Shown: piece by piece, positions 33,907-42,930 of the stretch
How the letters are laid out: each line of letters starts with the position of its first letter
How positions within the stretch are numbered: the stretch's first letter is position 1
From: Nitrospirillum sp034427435
Lineage (GTDB): Bacteria; Pseudomonadota; Alphaproteobacteria; Azospirillales; Azospirillaceae
DNA length: 64,000 nt
Direction: 5' to 3'
NCBI RefSeq assembly: GCF_034427435.1
Contig: NZ_JAXQNP010000002.1
Span: 1,302,001 to 1,366,000, forward strand
The notes under the pieces: generated by a model
What the model was told of the DNA's origin: nothing
What the model saw: only the letters and a program-made list of their open reading frames with translations
Database searches by the model: none
Position numbers and translations under genes: made by a program

Positions 33907-34479
33907 TTACCCCCGTTTGAGGATCAACACCCTGGTATCTCCATAGCGGCGGTCGTCCAGTTCCTCGAAACCCGGCGGCGCCTCGAACGGGTCGCCGCCG
34001 CCGATCTCCACCACGCATAGGGCCTCAGGGGCCAACCAGCCGGCGGCCGACAGACCCTCCAGGGCGCGGGGTGCCAGCCCCTGGCCATAGGGCGGGTCCA
34101 GGAAGACCAGGGCGGCCGCCTGTGCGTTCAAGGAGGGGGGCTTGGCCTTGGCGGCGTCGCCTTGGATGAATTGGCAGCGCCCGGTTTCCTTCAGCGTGGC
34201 GGCATTGGCCCGCGCCAGGTCCAGCGAGGCGCGGCTGACATCCAGGAACAGGGCGGCCTCCGCCCCGCGCGACAGCGCCTCCAGTCCTAAGGCGCCGGTG
34301 CCGCAAAAGGCGTCCAGCACCACCCGGCCGTCCACCGTCGGGCCTTCGTCGGTGAAGAAGTCGCCATGCTCCAGGATGTTGAACAGGGCTTGGCGCGTGC
34401 GGTCGCTGGTGGGCCGCACGTCCCGCCCGCTGGGCGCCGCCAGGGCCCGCCCGCGATGCCGGCCGCCGACGATGCGCAT
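33907..34479 (-). CDS. rsmD: 16S rRNA (guanine-966-N2)-methyltransferase RsmD
   Basis: 190 aa. MRIVGGRHRGRALAAPSG and RPTSDRTRQALFNIL open the RsmD family. The SAM motif DAFCGTGALGLEALSRGA and the catalytic DPPYG tetrapeptide (VFLDPPYGQG) follow. It methylates G966 of 16S rRNA during 30S assembly. Its start overlaps the rluB stop (TGATG), forming a two-gene rRNA-modification operon. Confidence 0.93.
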   Translation of the reverse strand: MRIVGGRHRGRALAAPSGRDVRPTSDRTRQALFNILEHGDFFTDEGPTVDGRVVLDAFCGTGALGLEALSRGAEAALFLDVSRASLDLARANAATLKETGRCQFIQGDAAKAKPPSLNAQAAALVFLDPPYGQGLAPRALEGLSAAGWLAPEALCVVEIGGGDPFEAPPGFEELDDRRYGDTRVLILKRG

Positions 34480-35912
34480 CAGGTCTTCTTGCCCTTGGGC
34501 GCCGGCTTGCCCTTAGGGGCCGGGCGAGTGGGTTTCGGGCCAGCCGATCTGGCGGCCGTGGCCTTGGCGGGTGCCGCCTTGCCGGTGCGCGGGGCCGCCT
34601 TGGCGTCACCCCATTTGGCGCCGTCCTGCTTGGCGTCTTGGCGTTTGGCGGGCGCGCGCTTGGCCGGGGCGCGGCTGTCGACACGCTCCCCCAGGCTGGG
34701 TGCGGTGCGGGCCACCGCCGCTTTGCGCGGACGGCGGGCGGCGGGCCTGTCCTCATCATCGTCCGGCGTGCCGTCCAGCGCCCGGTCCAGGGCCTGGGCC
34801 AGCGCGCGTGCCTTGTCGGCGGCGCTGTTGCCCGTCGATGGCGGGCGCCGGGTCCGCGTGGCCGAGTCCGCTTGGGCCGACGGGCGCTCAGCCGAGGGCC
34901 GGGAGGGTGAGCGGGCCGGGCGGGGTGCCTCGGCCACGTCCTCGCGGCGGGACCGGGCCGGCGCGGCCTTCGTTGTCGCGGCCTTCGCCGGTGACTTCCC
35001 CGATGGGACGGGCTTGGCCTTGGGCGCCTTGTCGAAGCGCAGGGCGGGTACCTCCGCCGCCGCGGCCCTCGTGGCGCGGGCCTCCTTGCGGTCCTGGGCG
35101 CTGTCCTTGGGGAAGAAATCGGGCAACTGGTCGCGCAGCACACGGCGCGGCACTTCCTCCACCTCGCCCTTTTCCAGCTTGCCCAGCTGGAAGGGGCCGT
35201 AGGCGATGCGGATCAGCCGGTTCACCGTCAGGCCCAGATGCTCCAGCACCTTGCGGATCTCGCGGTTCTTGCCCTCGCGCAGGGTCATGGTCAGCCAGGC
35301 GTTGCTGCCCTGCTCCCGGTCCAGCACGGCCTCGATGGGGCCGTACTCGATGCCATCGACGAAGATGCCCTCGGCCAGCTTGGCCAGCTTGGCGGTGTCC
35401 GGCGTGCCATGCACGCGCACACGGTAGCGGCGCGGCCAGGCGGTGGACGGCAGTTCCAGATGCCGGGCCAACTCCCCATCATTGGTCAGCAGCAGCAGGC
35501 CCTCGGTGTTCAAATCCAGCCGGCCGACGCTGATGACCCGCGGCATGCCATCGGGCAGCCGGTCGAACACCGTGGCGCGGGCCAGCTCGTCCCGGGCGCT
35601 GGTCACCAGGCCGGCGGGCTTGTGATACCGCCAGACGCGCGTCGGCTCCTGTTCCGGCAGCACCTGGCCGTCAACGACGATGCGGTCGCCGGGCCGCACG
35701 TTCACGCCGGGCGAGGTCAGCACCTGGCCGTTCACGGCCACGCGGCCATCGGCGATCCAGCGCTCGGCATCACGGCGGGAGCATAGGCCGGCACGCGCCA
35801 GCCGCTTGGCGATGCGCTCACCGTCCTTGGAGGCGCCGGCCTGGTCGGCCGCGGATTTCTCGGGCGTGGATTTCTGGGGCGCGGATTTCTGGGGGGATTT
35901 GGTATCGGGCAT
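34479..35912 (-). CDS. rluB: 23S rRNA pseudouridine synthase, RluB type
   Basis: 477 aa. An S4 RNA-binding domain (RIAKRLARAGLCSRRDAERW) leads into an RsuA/RluB catalytic domain with the catalytic Asp in VGRLDLNTEGLLLLTNDG and REGKNREIRKVLEHLGL. From about residue 260 a very long Lys/Ala/Pro/Arg-rich tail follows (repeats such as PAKRAPAKR), common in alphaproteobacteria. The N terminus has KSAPQKSTPEKS repeats. It isomerises a uridine in helix 80-93 of 23S rRNA. ATG 35912 is chosen because the longer frame upstream runs antisense to the TetR promoter region. Confidence 0.88.
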   Translation of the reverse strand: MPDTKSPQKSAPQKSTPEKSAADQAGASKDGERIAKRLARAGLCSRRDAERWIADGRVAVNGQVLTSPGVNVRPGDRIVVDGQVLPEQEPTRVWRYHKPAGLVTSARDELARATVFDRLPDGMPRVISVGRLDLNTEGLLLLTNDGELARHLELPSTAWPRRYRVRVHGTPDTAKLAKLAEGIFVDGIEYGPIEAVLDREQGSNAWLTMTLREGKNREIRKVLEHLGLTVNRLIRIAYGPFQLGKLEKGEVEEVPRRVLRDQLPDFFPKDSAQDRKEARATRAAAAEVPALRFDKAPKAKPVPSGKSPAKAATTKAAPARSRREDVAEAPRPARSPSRPSAERPSAQADSATRTRRPPSTGNSAADKARALAQALDRALDGTPDDDEDRPAARRPRKAAVARTAPSLGERVDSRAPAKRAPAKRQDAKQDGAKWGDAKAAPRTGKAAPAKATAARSAGPKPTRPAPKGKPAPKGKKT

Positions 35913-36011
35913 GCGGCGGACTGTATGCGCGCCCAGCCGCCTTGCCAAGCGCCACACGGCGCCGGCCCAAGCCGGTGGGCCCCCCGCCCCCGGCATGGCT
36001 GCGCTTGATTC

Positions 36012-36027
36012 GGAAATGACCGTTTCC
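36012..36027. promoter_or_regulatory. Candidate TetR operator upstream of tetR
   Basis: GGAAATGACCGTTTCC, an imperfect palindrome 12 nt before the tetR start, preceded by ATTC. Nearly the same box (ATTCGGAAATGA plus inverted half) recurs at 36709-36728 before the hydrolase gene. Shared spacing to both genes supports autoregulation plus control of the neighbour. Confidence 0.5.
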
Positions 36028-36039
36028 TATCATGCCGCC

Positions 36040-36669
36040 ATGACCGCCCCATCCCATCCCCGCCTTCCCGGGCCCCGTCGTCCAGGTCCCGGCCGTCCGC
36101 GCGAATTCGATACCGACCTGGCGCTCGACCGCGCCATCGCGGTGTTCAGTGAGCGCGGTTATCACGGGGCCGCCATCAGCGACCTGACCCAGGCCCTGGG
36201 TCTGACCGCTGGCAGCCTGTACAAGGCCTTCACCGACAAGCGCGGCCTGTTCCTGGCCGCCTTCGACCGCTACGTGGCCGTGCGGACCGAACGGTTGCGC
36301 GCCGCGCTGGAGGGCGCGCCCACCGGCCGGGCCAAGATCAAGGCAGTCTTGGATTTCTATGCCGACAGCAGCCATGGGGCGGACGGTCGCCGGGGGTGCC
36401 TGGTGGTGGCCGGCGCCGTGGACCTCGCCACCGCCGATCCGGAGGTCGCGGCCCGGGTGACCGGCGCGCTGCACCTGAACGAGGGGCGGCTGGCCGGCTT
36501 TGTCGCCGAAGGTCAGGCCGACGGCACCGTCGCCCCGCATCTTGATCCCATGGCCACCGCCCGGCTGTTGCTGTGCGTGCTGCAGGGGATGCGCGTCGTT
36601 GGCAAGACGGGGCGGGACCGGGCGGAAATGGCGCCCTTGGCGGACAATGCCCTGAAACTGCTGGATTGA
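36040..36669 (+). CDS. TetR/AcrR-family regulator
   Basis: 209 aa. The N-terminal TetR HTH (ALDRAIAVFSERGYHGAAIS, DLTQALGLTAGSLYKAFTDK) is followed by the helical ligand domain with RRGCLVVAGAVDLATADPEV, seen in regulators of small-molecule-inducible enzymes (AcrR/QacR-like subgroup). ATG 36040 follows the candidate operator. It likely represses itself and the alpha/beta hydrolase 79 nt downstream. Confidence 0.85.
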   Translation: MTAPSHPRLPGPRRPGPGRPREFDTDLALDRAIAVFSERGYHGAAISDLTQALGLTAGSLYKAFTDKRGLFLAAFDRYVAVRTERLRAALEGAPTGRAKIKAVLDFYADSSHGADGRRGCLVVAGAVDLATADPEVAARVTGALHLNEGRLAGFVAEGQADGTVAPHLDPMATARLLLCVLQGMRVVGKTGRDRAEMAPLADNALKLLD

Positions 36670-36694
36670 AGGCGGCCCCCCCATCGCCGCCGCA

Positions 36695-36728
36695 TTGACG
36701 GTTGTTCAATTCGGAAATGATCATTCCC
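36695..36728 (+). promoter_or_regulatory. Promoter with overlapping TetR operator for the hydrolase gene
   Basis: A -35-like TTGACG (36695-36700) is followed 17 bp later by TGATCA as the -10 position. GGAAATGATCATTCC (36713-36727), a near-perfect palindrome, covers that -10 and matches the box before tetR. Binding there would block RNA polymerase. Confidence 0.5.
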
Positions 36729-36747
36729 AAAATAAGGAGATAAGCCC

Positions 36748-37653
36748 ATGCCGCCCTTCAACGCCGATCGCTTCTGGCAACGCTTCCGACACGGTCTGGT
36801 GACCGCCAACGGTGTGCGCCTGCATTATGTCGAGGGTGGGCCGGACCGGCGGGGGCCGCCGGTGCTGTTGATCCCGGGCTGGCCGCAAAGCTGGTACGCC
36901 TGGCGCCATGTCATGCCGCTGCTGGCCGACGCCGGACGGCGGGTCATCGCCGTGGATCCTCGCGGCTTCGGCGAGTCGGACCGGCCGGCGGGCGGGTATG
37001 ACCTGGGCACGGCGGCGGCCGACATGCACGGCTTGGCCGTAGCCCTGGGTCTTCTGGCGGAGGGGCCCCTCGACGTGGTGGGCCATGATGTCGGCACCTG
37101 GATCGGCCATGCCTATGCCGCCGATTGGCCCGGGGATGTGCGGCGCCTGGCCTTGGTGGATGCCGCGCTGCCGGGCATCACGCCCCCGCCACCGCCCGGC
37201 ATCCCGTCAGACGAGGCCAACGCCCGCACCTGGCACTTCGCCTTCAACCGCCTGGACGATTTGCCTGAACTGCTGATCCAGGGGCGGGAGCGCGCCTACC
37301 TCAGCCACCTGTTCAACGCCAAGGCCCAGCAGCGCTGGGCCATCGGCCCGGCCGACCTGGACGAGTACGTGCGGGTGCTGTCCCTGCCGGGCGCCTTGCG
37401 TTCCACCTTCGCCTATTATCGCGAGGTGTTCCGGCCGGAAGAACTGGCGCGGGCCAAGACGCGGGCGGGGAAGGGGCTGGCGCTGCCCATCCTGGCCGTG
37501 GGGGCCCGAACCGGCGTGGGAACCGCGCTTGCCGATACCCTGCGCGGCCACGCCGCCGATGTGCGGGCCCAGGTGCTGGACTGCGGTCATTATGTGCCCG
37601 AGGAGGCGCCCGACGACTTGGCGGCCCTGCTGGTCGACTTCCTCGCCGGATGA
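36748..37653 (+). CDS. Alpha/beta hydrolase, epoxide hydrolase/dehalogenase type
   Basis: 301 aa. Oxyanion motif IPGWPQSWYAWRHVM, DPRGFGESDRPAGGYD, and a nucleophile elbow GHDVGTW with Asp rather than Ser place it among epoxide hydrolases and haloacetate dehalogenases. The C-terminal catalytic His is in CGHYVPEEAP. AAGGAG precedes ATG 36748. Regulation by the upstream TetR protein suggests induction by its substrate. The substrate is unknown. Confidence 0.85.
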   Translation: MPPFNADRFWQRFRHGLVTANGVRLHYVEGGPDRRGPPVLLIPGWPQSWYAWRHVMPLLADAGRRVIAVDPRGFGESDRPAGGYDLGTAAADMHGLAVALGLLAEGPLDVVGHDVGTWIGHAYAADWPGDVRRLALVDAALPGITPPPPPGIPSDEANARTWHFAFNRLDDLPELLIQGRERAYLSHLFNAKAQQRWAIGPADLDEYVRVLSLPGALRSTFAYYREVFRPEELARAKTRAGKGLALPILAVGARTGVGTALADTLRGHAADVRAQVLDCGHYVPEEAPDDLAALLVDFLAG

Positions 37654-38186
37654 CAGATGCGTCGCCCGCCCGCTTGACGCCGCGCGCGGCGCTGCCCCAC
37701 GCTGGGGACATGCTGTCGTCCCCGCTTGAGACCGAGCCAGACCTGTCCCCCATGGAGCGCGCCTTCGCCGAGGCGGCGTCGGCCGCCGCGCGGGGGGAGG
37801 TGCCGGTGGGCGCCGTCATCGTCGACCCTGCCACTGGGGCGGTGCTGGCCGCCGCTTCCAACCGCACGGAAGAACTGGCCGACCCCACGGCGCATGCGGA
37901 GGTGCTGGCCATCCGTGCCGCCTGCGCCGCCGTGGGGCAGCCGCGCCTGCCGGGCCTGGACCTCTATGTGACGCTGGAACCGTGCGCCCTCTGTGCCGCC
38001 GCCATCAGCTTCGCCCGGCTGCGGCGCGTTTATTTCGGCGCCTACGATCCCAAGGGCGGGGCGGTGGAACATGGGCCCCGCTTCTTCAGCCAGCCGACCT
38101 GCCATCATGCGCCCGACACCTATGGCGGGCTGCAGGAGCGGCGGGCGGGCGCCCTGCTGCGGGATTTCTTCAAGGACCGACGCTGA
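37650..38186 (+). CDS. tadA: tRNA(adenine-34) deaminase TadA
   Basis: 178 aa (or 158 from ATG 37710). The zinc deaminase signature HAEVLAIR and LEPCALCAAAI is present, plus RVYFGAYDPKGGAVEHG and FF near the substrate loop. It deaminates A34 of tRNA-Arg(ACG) to inosine and is essential. It overlaps the hydrolase stop (ATGA) if ATG 37650 is used; the first 20 residues are not conserved, so ATG 37710 is a good alternative. Confidence 0.92.
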   Translation: MTDASPARLTPRAALPHAGDMLSSPLETEPDLSPMERAFAEAASAAARGEVPVGAVIVDPATGAVLAAASNRTEELADPTAHAEVLAIRAACAAVGQPRLPGLDLYVTLEPCALCAAAISFARLRRVYFGAYDPKGGAVEHGPRFFSQPTCHHAPDTYGGLQERRAGALLRDFFKDRR

Positions 38187-38222
38187 CCACGGCACGACGA
38201 CACCAAGGGGGACGGGAACCGC

Positions 38223-38900
38223 ATGCCGCTCTATCGCGACGACTACGGCGCCTTCTATTGGTCCTTGCGCGGCGACGTCACGGGCGAGGTGGTGCGCGAC
38301 ACGCCGTTCCATAAGGACGCGGGCATGCGGGCCCAACGGGTGCGCCCGGGACAGGAGGGGCGCATCCTGTGGACGGTGCGCGGCGTCCTCGCCCTGCTGG
38401 TGCTGGAGGTGCTGGCCCTGGTGGCGCTGGCGATAGGGTGGGGGGATGTCCTGGCGGGTTGGCCCCTGGCGCTGGCCTTGAACGCTTTCCTGCCCATCAC
38501 CGTCATGGCCGGGCTGGCGGTATCGGTGCTGGTGCCGCTGTCCTGCGAATGGACGACGGTGCGGCATCCCCTGCGCATCGTCTATGGCCAGGCGGCCAGC
38601 CTGTTGCTGGCGCCGCTACTGCCCATCCTGGCGCTGGCGCTGCATTTCTTCGCCATGGCCCTCACGCTGGGGCTGCACCCGCAGGCCATGAAGGGGCTGC
38701 GGGCCGTTCTGCGCGGCGCCGATGTCTGGGAATGGGGAATGCTGGCGGTCGCCATTACCGGCTTGTTGGCGCTGGCCGGCTGGCAGGTCCGCCAATGCTG
38801 GATCGCCTGGCGGGCATCCCGCCGCCGCCCGCCGCCCCGCATCCTCGGCCTGAGGGTGGCGGCGTCGCGCGAGCAGCGGCGGGACCGGACCGGGTCTTAA
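38223..38900 (+). CDS. Membrane protein of unknown function
   Basis: 225 aa. A polar N terminus (MPLYRDDYGAFYWSLRGDV) is followed by four to five hydrophobic segments (for example LLVLEVLALVALAIGW and MLAVAITGLLALAGW) and a very basic tail. No family recognised. It converges with the TPR gene so that both stop codons share the palindrome TTAA (38897-38900). Confidence 0.6.
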   Translation: MPLYRDDYGAFYWSLRGDVTGEVVRDTPFHKDAGMRAQRVRPGQEGRILWTVRGVLALLVLEVLALVALAIGWGDVLAGWPLALALNAFLPITVMAGLAVSVLVPLSCEWTTVRHPLRIVYGQAASLLLAPLLPILALALHFFAMALTLGLHPQAMKGLRAVLRGADVWEWGMLAVAITGLLALAGWQVRQCWIAWRASRRRPPPRILGLRVAASREQRRDRTGS

Positions 38901-39811
38901 GCCTCGGGCGTGGCTTCCTCGGCCTTGGGCGCTTCTTCGACCTGGGCCTCTGCGGCGGCGGCTTTCTCGGCGCGGTAGTTGTCGAAGGCGATCTTCACCG
39001 ACCGGGCGGCCTCGCTGTCCGGGTAGGTCGCGGCCCACTGGTCGGCGCGGTCGGCGGCGGCGTCGCCATTGCCCATCTGCGCCATGACCGTCAGGGCGCG
39101 GGCGTAGAACTGCTGCGGCACCGGGTGGGCCGGCGTGGTCTGCACCAGCACCCAGATGATCTGGGCGGCCTCTTCGGCGCGGCCCATGGCGATCAGGGTG
39201 TCGGCCAGGGCCAGGCGGGCATCGCCCTGGGACGGGTCCAGGGTGGCGCAGGCGTGGAACTCGGCCGCGGCCGCGTCCAGCCGGCCGGTGTTGCGCAGCA
39301 CCAGGCCCAGGTTGAAGCGCGTCTCGGCCCGGTTCGGCTCCAGCTCCAGCGTGCGGCGCCAGGCGTCCTCCGCCCCGGCCAGGTCGTTCTTCTGGCCCGA
39401 AGCCACGCCCAGGGCGTGCCAGGCCTCGGTGAACTGCGGGTTCAGTTCCACCGCGCGGCGGAAGCTTTCCAGCGCCTCATCCACCTTGCCCTGGGCCAGC
39501 AGGGCCATGCCCAGGTTCTGGTGCGGCGGCGGGTGGTTGGGGTTCAGCGACCGCGCCTTCTTCAGCGCCGTCACCGCCTCCTCCAACTTGCCCAGGCCCT
39601 GCAGCACAGCACCCAGGTTGGACCAGGCGACGCGGATTTCCGGGACGGAGGCGTAGATGCGGATGATGGCGCGGTAGGCGTTCTCCGCCTCCTTCAGCCG
39701 GCCCTGGCGATGCAGGTCGGCGGCCACGCGCATGTCGTTGACGAAGGGCGCGCCGGCATTGGCGTCCTTGGAGATTTCCGCGATGCGGCGGCGGCGGTCC
39801 TGGCGATTCAT
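38897..39811 (-). CDS. Tetratricopeptide-repeat protein
   Basis: 304 aa. At least six TPR units run from residue ~40 to ~215, e.g. AWSNLGAVLQGLGKLEEAVT, HQNLGMALLAQGKVDEALES, RFNLGLVLRNTGRLDAA. A Glu/Ala-rich tail follows. There is no signal peptide, so it is a cytosolic scaffold or adaptor of unknown partner. 48 nt separate it from purD upstream. Confidence 0.8.
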   Translation of the reverse strand: MNRQDRRRRIAEISKDANAGAPFVNDMRVAADLHRQGRLKEAENAYRAIIRIYASVPEIRVAWSNLGAVLQGLGKLEEAVTALKKARSLNPNHPPPHQNLGMALLAQGKVDEALESFRRAVELNPQFTEAWHALGVASGQKNDLAGAEDAWRRTLELEPNRAETRFNLGLVLRNTGRLDAAAAEFHACATLDPSQGDARLALADTLIAMGRAEEAAQIIWVLVQTTPAHPVPQQFYARALTVMAQMGNGDAAADRADQWAATYPDSEAARSVKIAFDNYRAEKAAAAEAQVEEAPKAEEATPEA

Positions 39812-39859
39812 GATCTTATGTCCCTAAAAACGGCGGGGCCCCGTGCTGGAGCGCCGGCC

Positions 39860-41203
39860 TTATCCCTGCTTCTGTTCCCCGTTGGCCTTTTCGCGGTCGG
39901 CCTTCTCACGTTCCAGGGCGCGCCAGCCGATGTCCCGCCGGCAGAACCCCTCCGGCCAATGGATGCGGTCCACCGCCTGGTAGGCCAGGGCTTGCGCCTC
40001 GGCCACCGACTTGCCGATGGCCGTCACGCCCAGCACCCGGCCGCCGTTGGCCAGTACCTGATCGTCCCCCTCGGGTGTTTTGGCCGCCTTGGTGCCGGCG
40101 TGGAAGACGGTGACCCCGCCGACCTTGCCCGCCTCCTCCAGCCCCCCGATGACGGTGTTCTTCACATAATCACCCGGATAGCCCTGGGCCGCCATCACCA
40201 CGCACAGGGCGGGGTCGTCGTGCCAGCGCACATCGACATGGTCCAACTGCCCGTCGCAGGTGGCCAGCAGCAGCGGCACGATGTCGGACTTCAGGCGGCG
40301 CATCAGCACCTGGCATTCCGGGTCGCCGAAGCGCGCGTTGAATTCGATCAGGCGCGGTTTGGGTCCTTCCGGGCCCGCAACGATCATCAGCCCGGCGAAC
40401 AGCACGCCGGTGAAGGGCTTGCCCTCCGCCGCCATGCCCTTCACCGTGGGTTCCACGATCTCGCGCATCACCCGGTCCTGCAACTCGGGCGTCAGGACGG
40501 GGGCGGGGGAATAGGCCCCCATGCCGCCGGTGTTGGGGCCCTGGTCGTTGTCGAACACCCGCTTGTGGTCCTGCGCGCCCACCAGGGGCAGGGCGTGGGT
40601 GCCGTCGCAAAGGGCGAAGAAGCTGGCCTCCTCGCCATCCATGAACTCCTCGACCACCACCTCGGCGCCGGCGCTGCCGAAGCGGCCGTGCAGCATGGCG
40701 TCGTCGATGGCGGCGTGCGCCTCCTCCAGGGTCATGGCGATGACCACGCCCTTGCCGGCGGCCAGGCCATCGGCCTTCACCACGATGGGCGCGCCCTGTT
40801 CGGTGGCATAGGCCTTGGCGGCGGCGGCATCGGTGAAGCGGCGGTAGGCCGCCGTGGGCACGCCGTACTTGGCGCAGATGTCCTTCATGAAGCCCTTGGA
40901 GCCTTCCAGGGCGGCGGCGGCCTGGCTGGGACCGAAGGCCTTGATGCCGGCGGCCGTCAGGCGGTCTACCAGGCCCAGGACCAGCGGCTGCTCCGGGCCC
41001 ACCACCACCAGGTCCACGGCGTTGGCCGTGGCGAAGGCCACCAGGCCGTCCACGTCGTCGGCCTTGATGTCCACGCAGCTCGCCACGTCGCGGATGCCGG
41101 CGTTGCCGGGCGCGCACCACAGCGTGCCGCACAGGGGGGAGGCTGAGATGGCCCAGCACAGCGCATGCTCCCGCCCGCCGGATCCGACCACCAGGATCTT
41201 CAT
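39860..41203 (-). CDS. purD: Phosphoribosylamine-glycine ligase
   Basis: 447 aa ATP-grasp enzyme that makes GAR in de novo purine synthesis. The N-domain starts MKILVVGSGGREHALCWAI, with VVVGPEQPLVLGLVD; the grasp domain includes PIVVKADGLAAGKGV, GPNTGGMGAYSPAP and LIEFNARFGDPECQVLM. It is full length with about 20 extra C-terminal residues rich in Glu/Lys. It diverges from xseA with a 60-nt gap. Confidence 0.95.
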   Translation of the reverse strand: MKILVVGSGGREHALCWAISASPLCGTLWCAPGNAGIRDVASCVDIKADDVDGLVAFATANAVDLVVVGPEQPLVLGLVDRLTAAGIKAFGPSQAAAALEGSKGFMKDICAKYGVPTAAYRRFTDAAAAKAYATEQGAPIVVKADGLAAGKGVVIAMTLEEAHAAIDDAMLHGRFGSAGAEVVVEEFMDGEEASFFALCDGTHALPLVGAQDHKRVFDNDQGPNTGGMGAYSPAPVLTPELQDRVMREIVEPTVKGMAAEGKPFTGVLFAGLMIVAGPEGPKPRLIEFNARFGDPECQVLMRRLKSDIVPLLLATCDGQLDHVDVRWHDDPALCVVMAAQGYPGDYVKNTVIGGLEEAGKVGGVTVFHAGTKAAKTPEGDDQVLANGGRVLGVTAIGKSVAEAQALAYQAVDRIHWPEGFCRRDIGWRALEREKADREKANGEQKQG

Positions 41204-41263
41204 CGCCTCTACCCCCGATCACGATTCCATCTGTTGAGCGGGTGCTTGTATCATGCCCGCGCC

Positions 41264-42911
41264 ATGACTCAAGACTTCCCCGACTCCCCCCGCCTTCCAC
41301 CGCCGATCTCGGCTATGCCGGCGCCACGCCCGTGGCCGGCGGCAACCTGCCGGAACTCAGCGTTTCCGACCTGTCGCGCGCCCTGAAGCGCACGGTGGAG
41401 GAGACGTTCGGCTATGTCCGCGTGCGTGGCGAGGTCAGCCAGCCCAAGCGCGTCTCCTCCGGCCACCTGTACCTGCGCCTGAAGGACGACCAGGCGGTGA
41501 TCGAGGCCGTGTGCTGGAAGGGCACGGTCATGCGCCTGGCCGTGAAGCCGGAAGACGGGATGGAGGTGGTGTGCACCGGCCGCCTGACGACATACCCCGG
41601 CCGTTCGCAATACCAGTTGATCATCGAGACCATGGAGCTGGCGGGCGAGGGCGCGCTGCTCAAGATGCTGGAGGAGCGCAAGCGCCGGCTGGCGGCGGAG
41701 GGCCTGTTCGATGCCCAGCGCAAGCGGCCGCTGCCCTTCCTGCCCCGTGTCATCGGCGTGGTGACCTCGCCCACCGGCGCCGTCATCCGCGACATCCTGC
41801 ACCGCTTGGCCGACCGCTTCCCCCGCCATGTCCTGCTGTGGCCGGTGGCGGTGCAGGGCGAGCAGGCGGCGGCCCAGGTGGCCCGTGCCATCCAGGGCTT
41901 CAACGCCATCGCCCCCGGCGGCCCCGTGCCCCGGCCCGACCTGCTGATCGTGGCGCGCGGCGGCGGCAGCCTGGAAGACCTGATGCCCTTCAACGAGGAG
42001 ATCGTGGTGCGGGCGGCGGCGGCCAGCCAGATCCCGCTGATCTCCGCCGTGGGGCATGAGACCGACACGACGCTGATCGACTTCGCCTCCGACCGCCGGG
42101 CGCCCACTCCCACCGCCGCCGCCGAAATGGCGGTGCCGGTGCGGGCCGAGCTGATGGCCCAGGTCATGGAATGCGGCCGCCGGCTGGAGGGGACCGCCAA
42201 CCGCCTGCTGGCCGAGCGCCGCAACCGGGTGGAGGGCCTGGCGCGCGGCTTGGGCGACCCCCGCGCCCTGCTGGAGGGCTGCGCCCAGCGCCTGGACGAC
42301 CGCGGCGAACGCCTGGCCCTGTCCATGACCGGCCTCATCCGCCGCCACCGGACGGAGGTGGCCAAGCTGGGTGCCGGCCTGCGCCATCCGGCCCAGGTCC
42401 TGGGCCTGGCCTATGCCCGCCTGGATATCGCCAGCCGTGGCCTGTCGGGCGGCGTGACCCGCCTGCTGGCCGACCGCACCACCCGCGCCCAGAACCTGGC
42501 CCAGCGCCTGACGCCCCAGCCGTTGGTGCGCCGGGCGGAGGAAGGGGGGCGCGCCTGGCCGACCTCGGCCGCCGCCTGGACGCCAGCTTCGGCCGCGCCG
42601 TGGCCGATGGCGCCCGCCGCCTGGAAGGCCAGGCCAAGCTGTTGGAGACGCTGTCCTACCGGGGGGTGCTGGCCCGTGGCTTCGCCCTGGTCACCACCGC
42701 TGAGGGCCACCCCGTGACCAAGGCGGCGGACGCCCCCGCTGGCGGCCGCGTGCGGGTGGAGTTCATCGATGGCGCCGTGGGCGCCACGCTGGACGGGGAA
42801 GGGGCGCCGGCCCCGGCGCCCAACCCGACGACCACCCCGCCGCGCGAATCGGCCCCGGCGCCCAAGCCGCGCGCGGCGGCCCGGCCCGGGGGCCAGGGCA
42901 GCCTGTTCTGA
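41264..42911 (+). CDS. xseA: Exodeoxyribonuclease VII large subunit, two one-base frameshifts
   Basis: Three frames together encode a complete XseA. The first frame gives MTQDFPDSP. The second, from about 41290, gives LPELSVSDLSRALKRTVEET (OB domain), GVVTSPTGAVIRDILHRL, VARGGGSLEDLMPFNEE and AVGHETDTTLIDFASDRRAP. The third, from about 42550, gives ARLADLGRRLDASFGRAVAD to PGGQGSLF. Breaks lie at CCCCCC 41286-41291 and GGGGGG 42544-42549; one extra base in each restores a 549-aa protein. It degrades single-stranded DNA with XseB. Sequencing error is likely. Confidence 0.85.
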
Positions 42912-42930
42912 GCAGGGGGCGGAGAGCCCC

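Noticed and set aside
38369..41146. A 925-codon plus-strand open frame
   Set aside because: Runs antisense to the TPR and purD genes, both clearly real.
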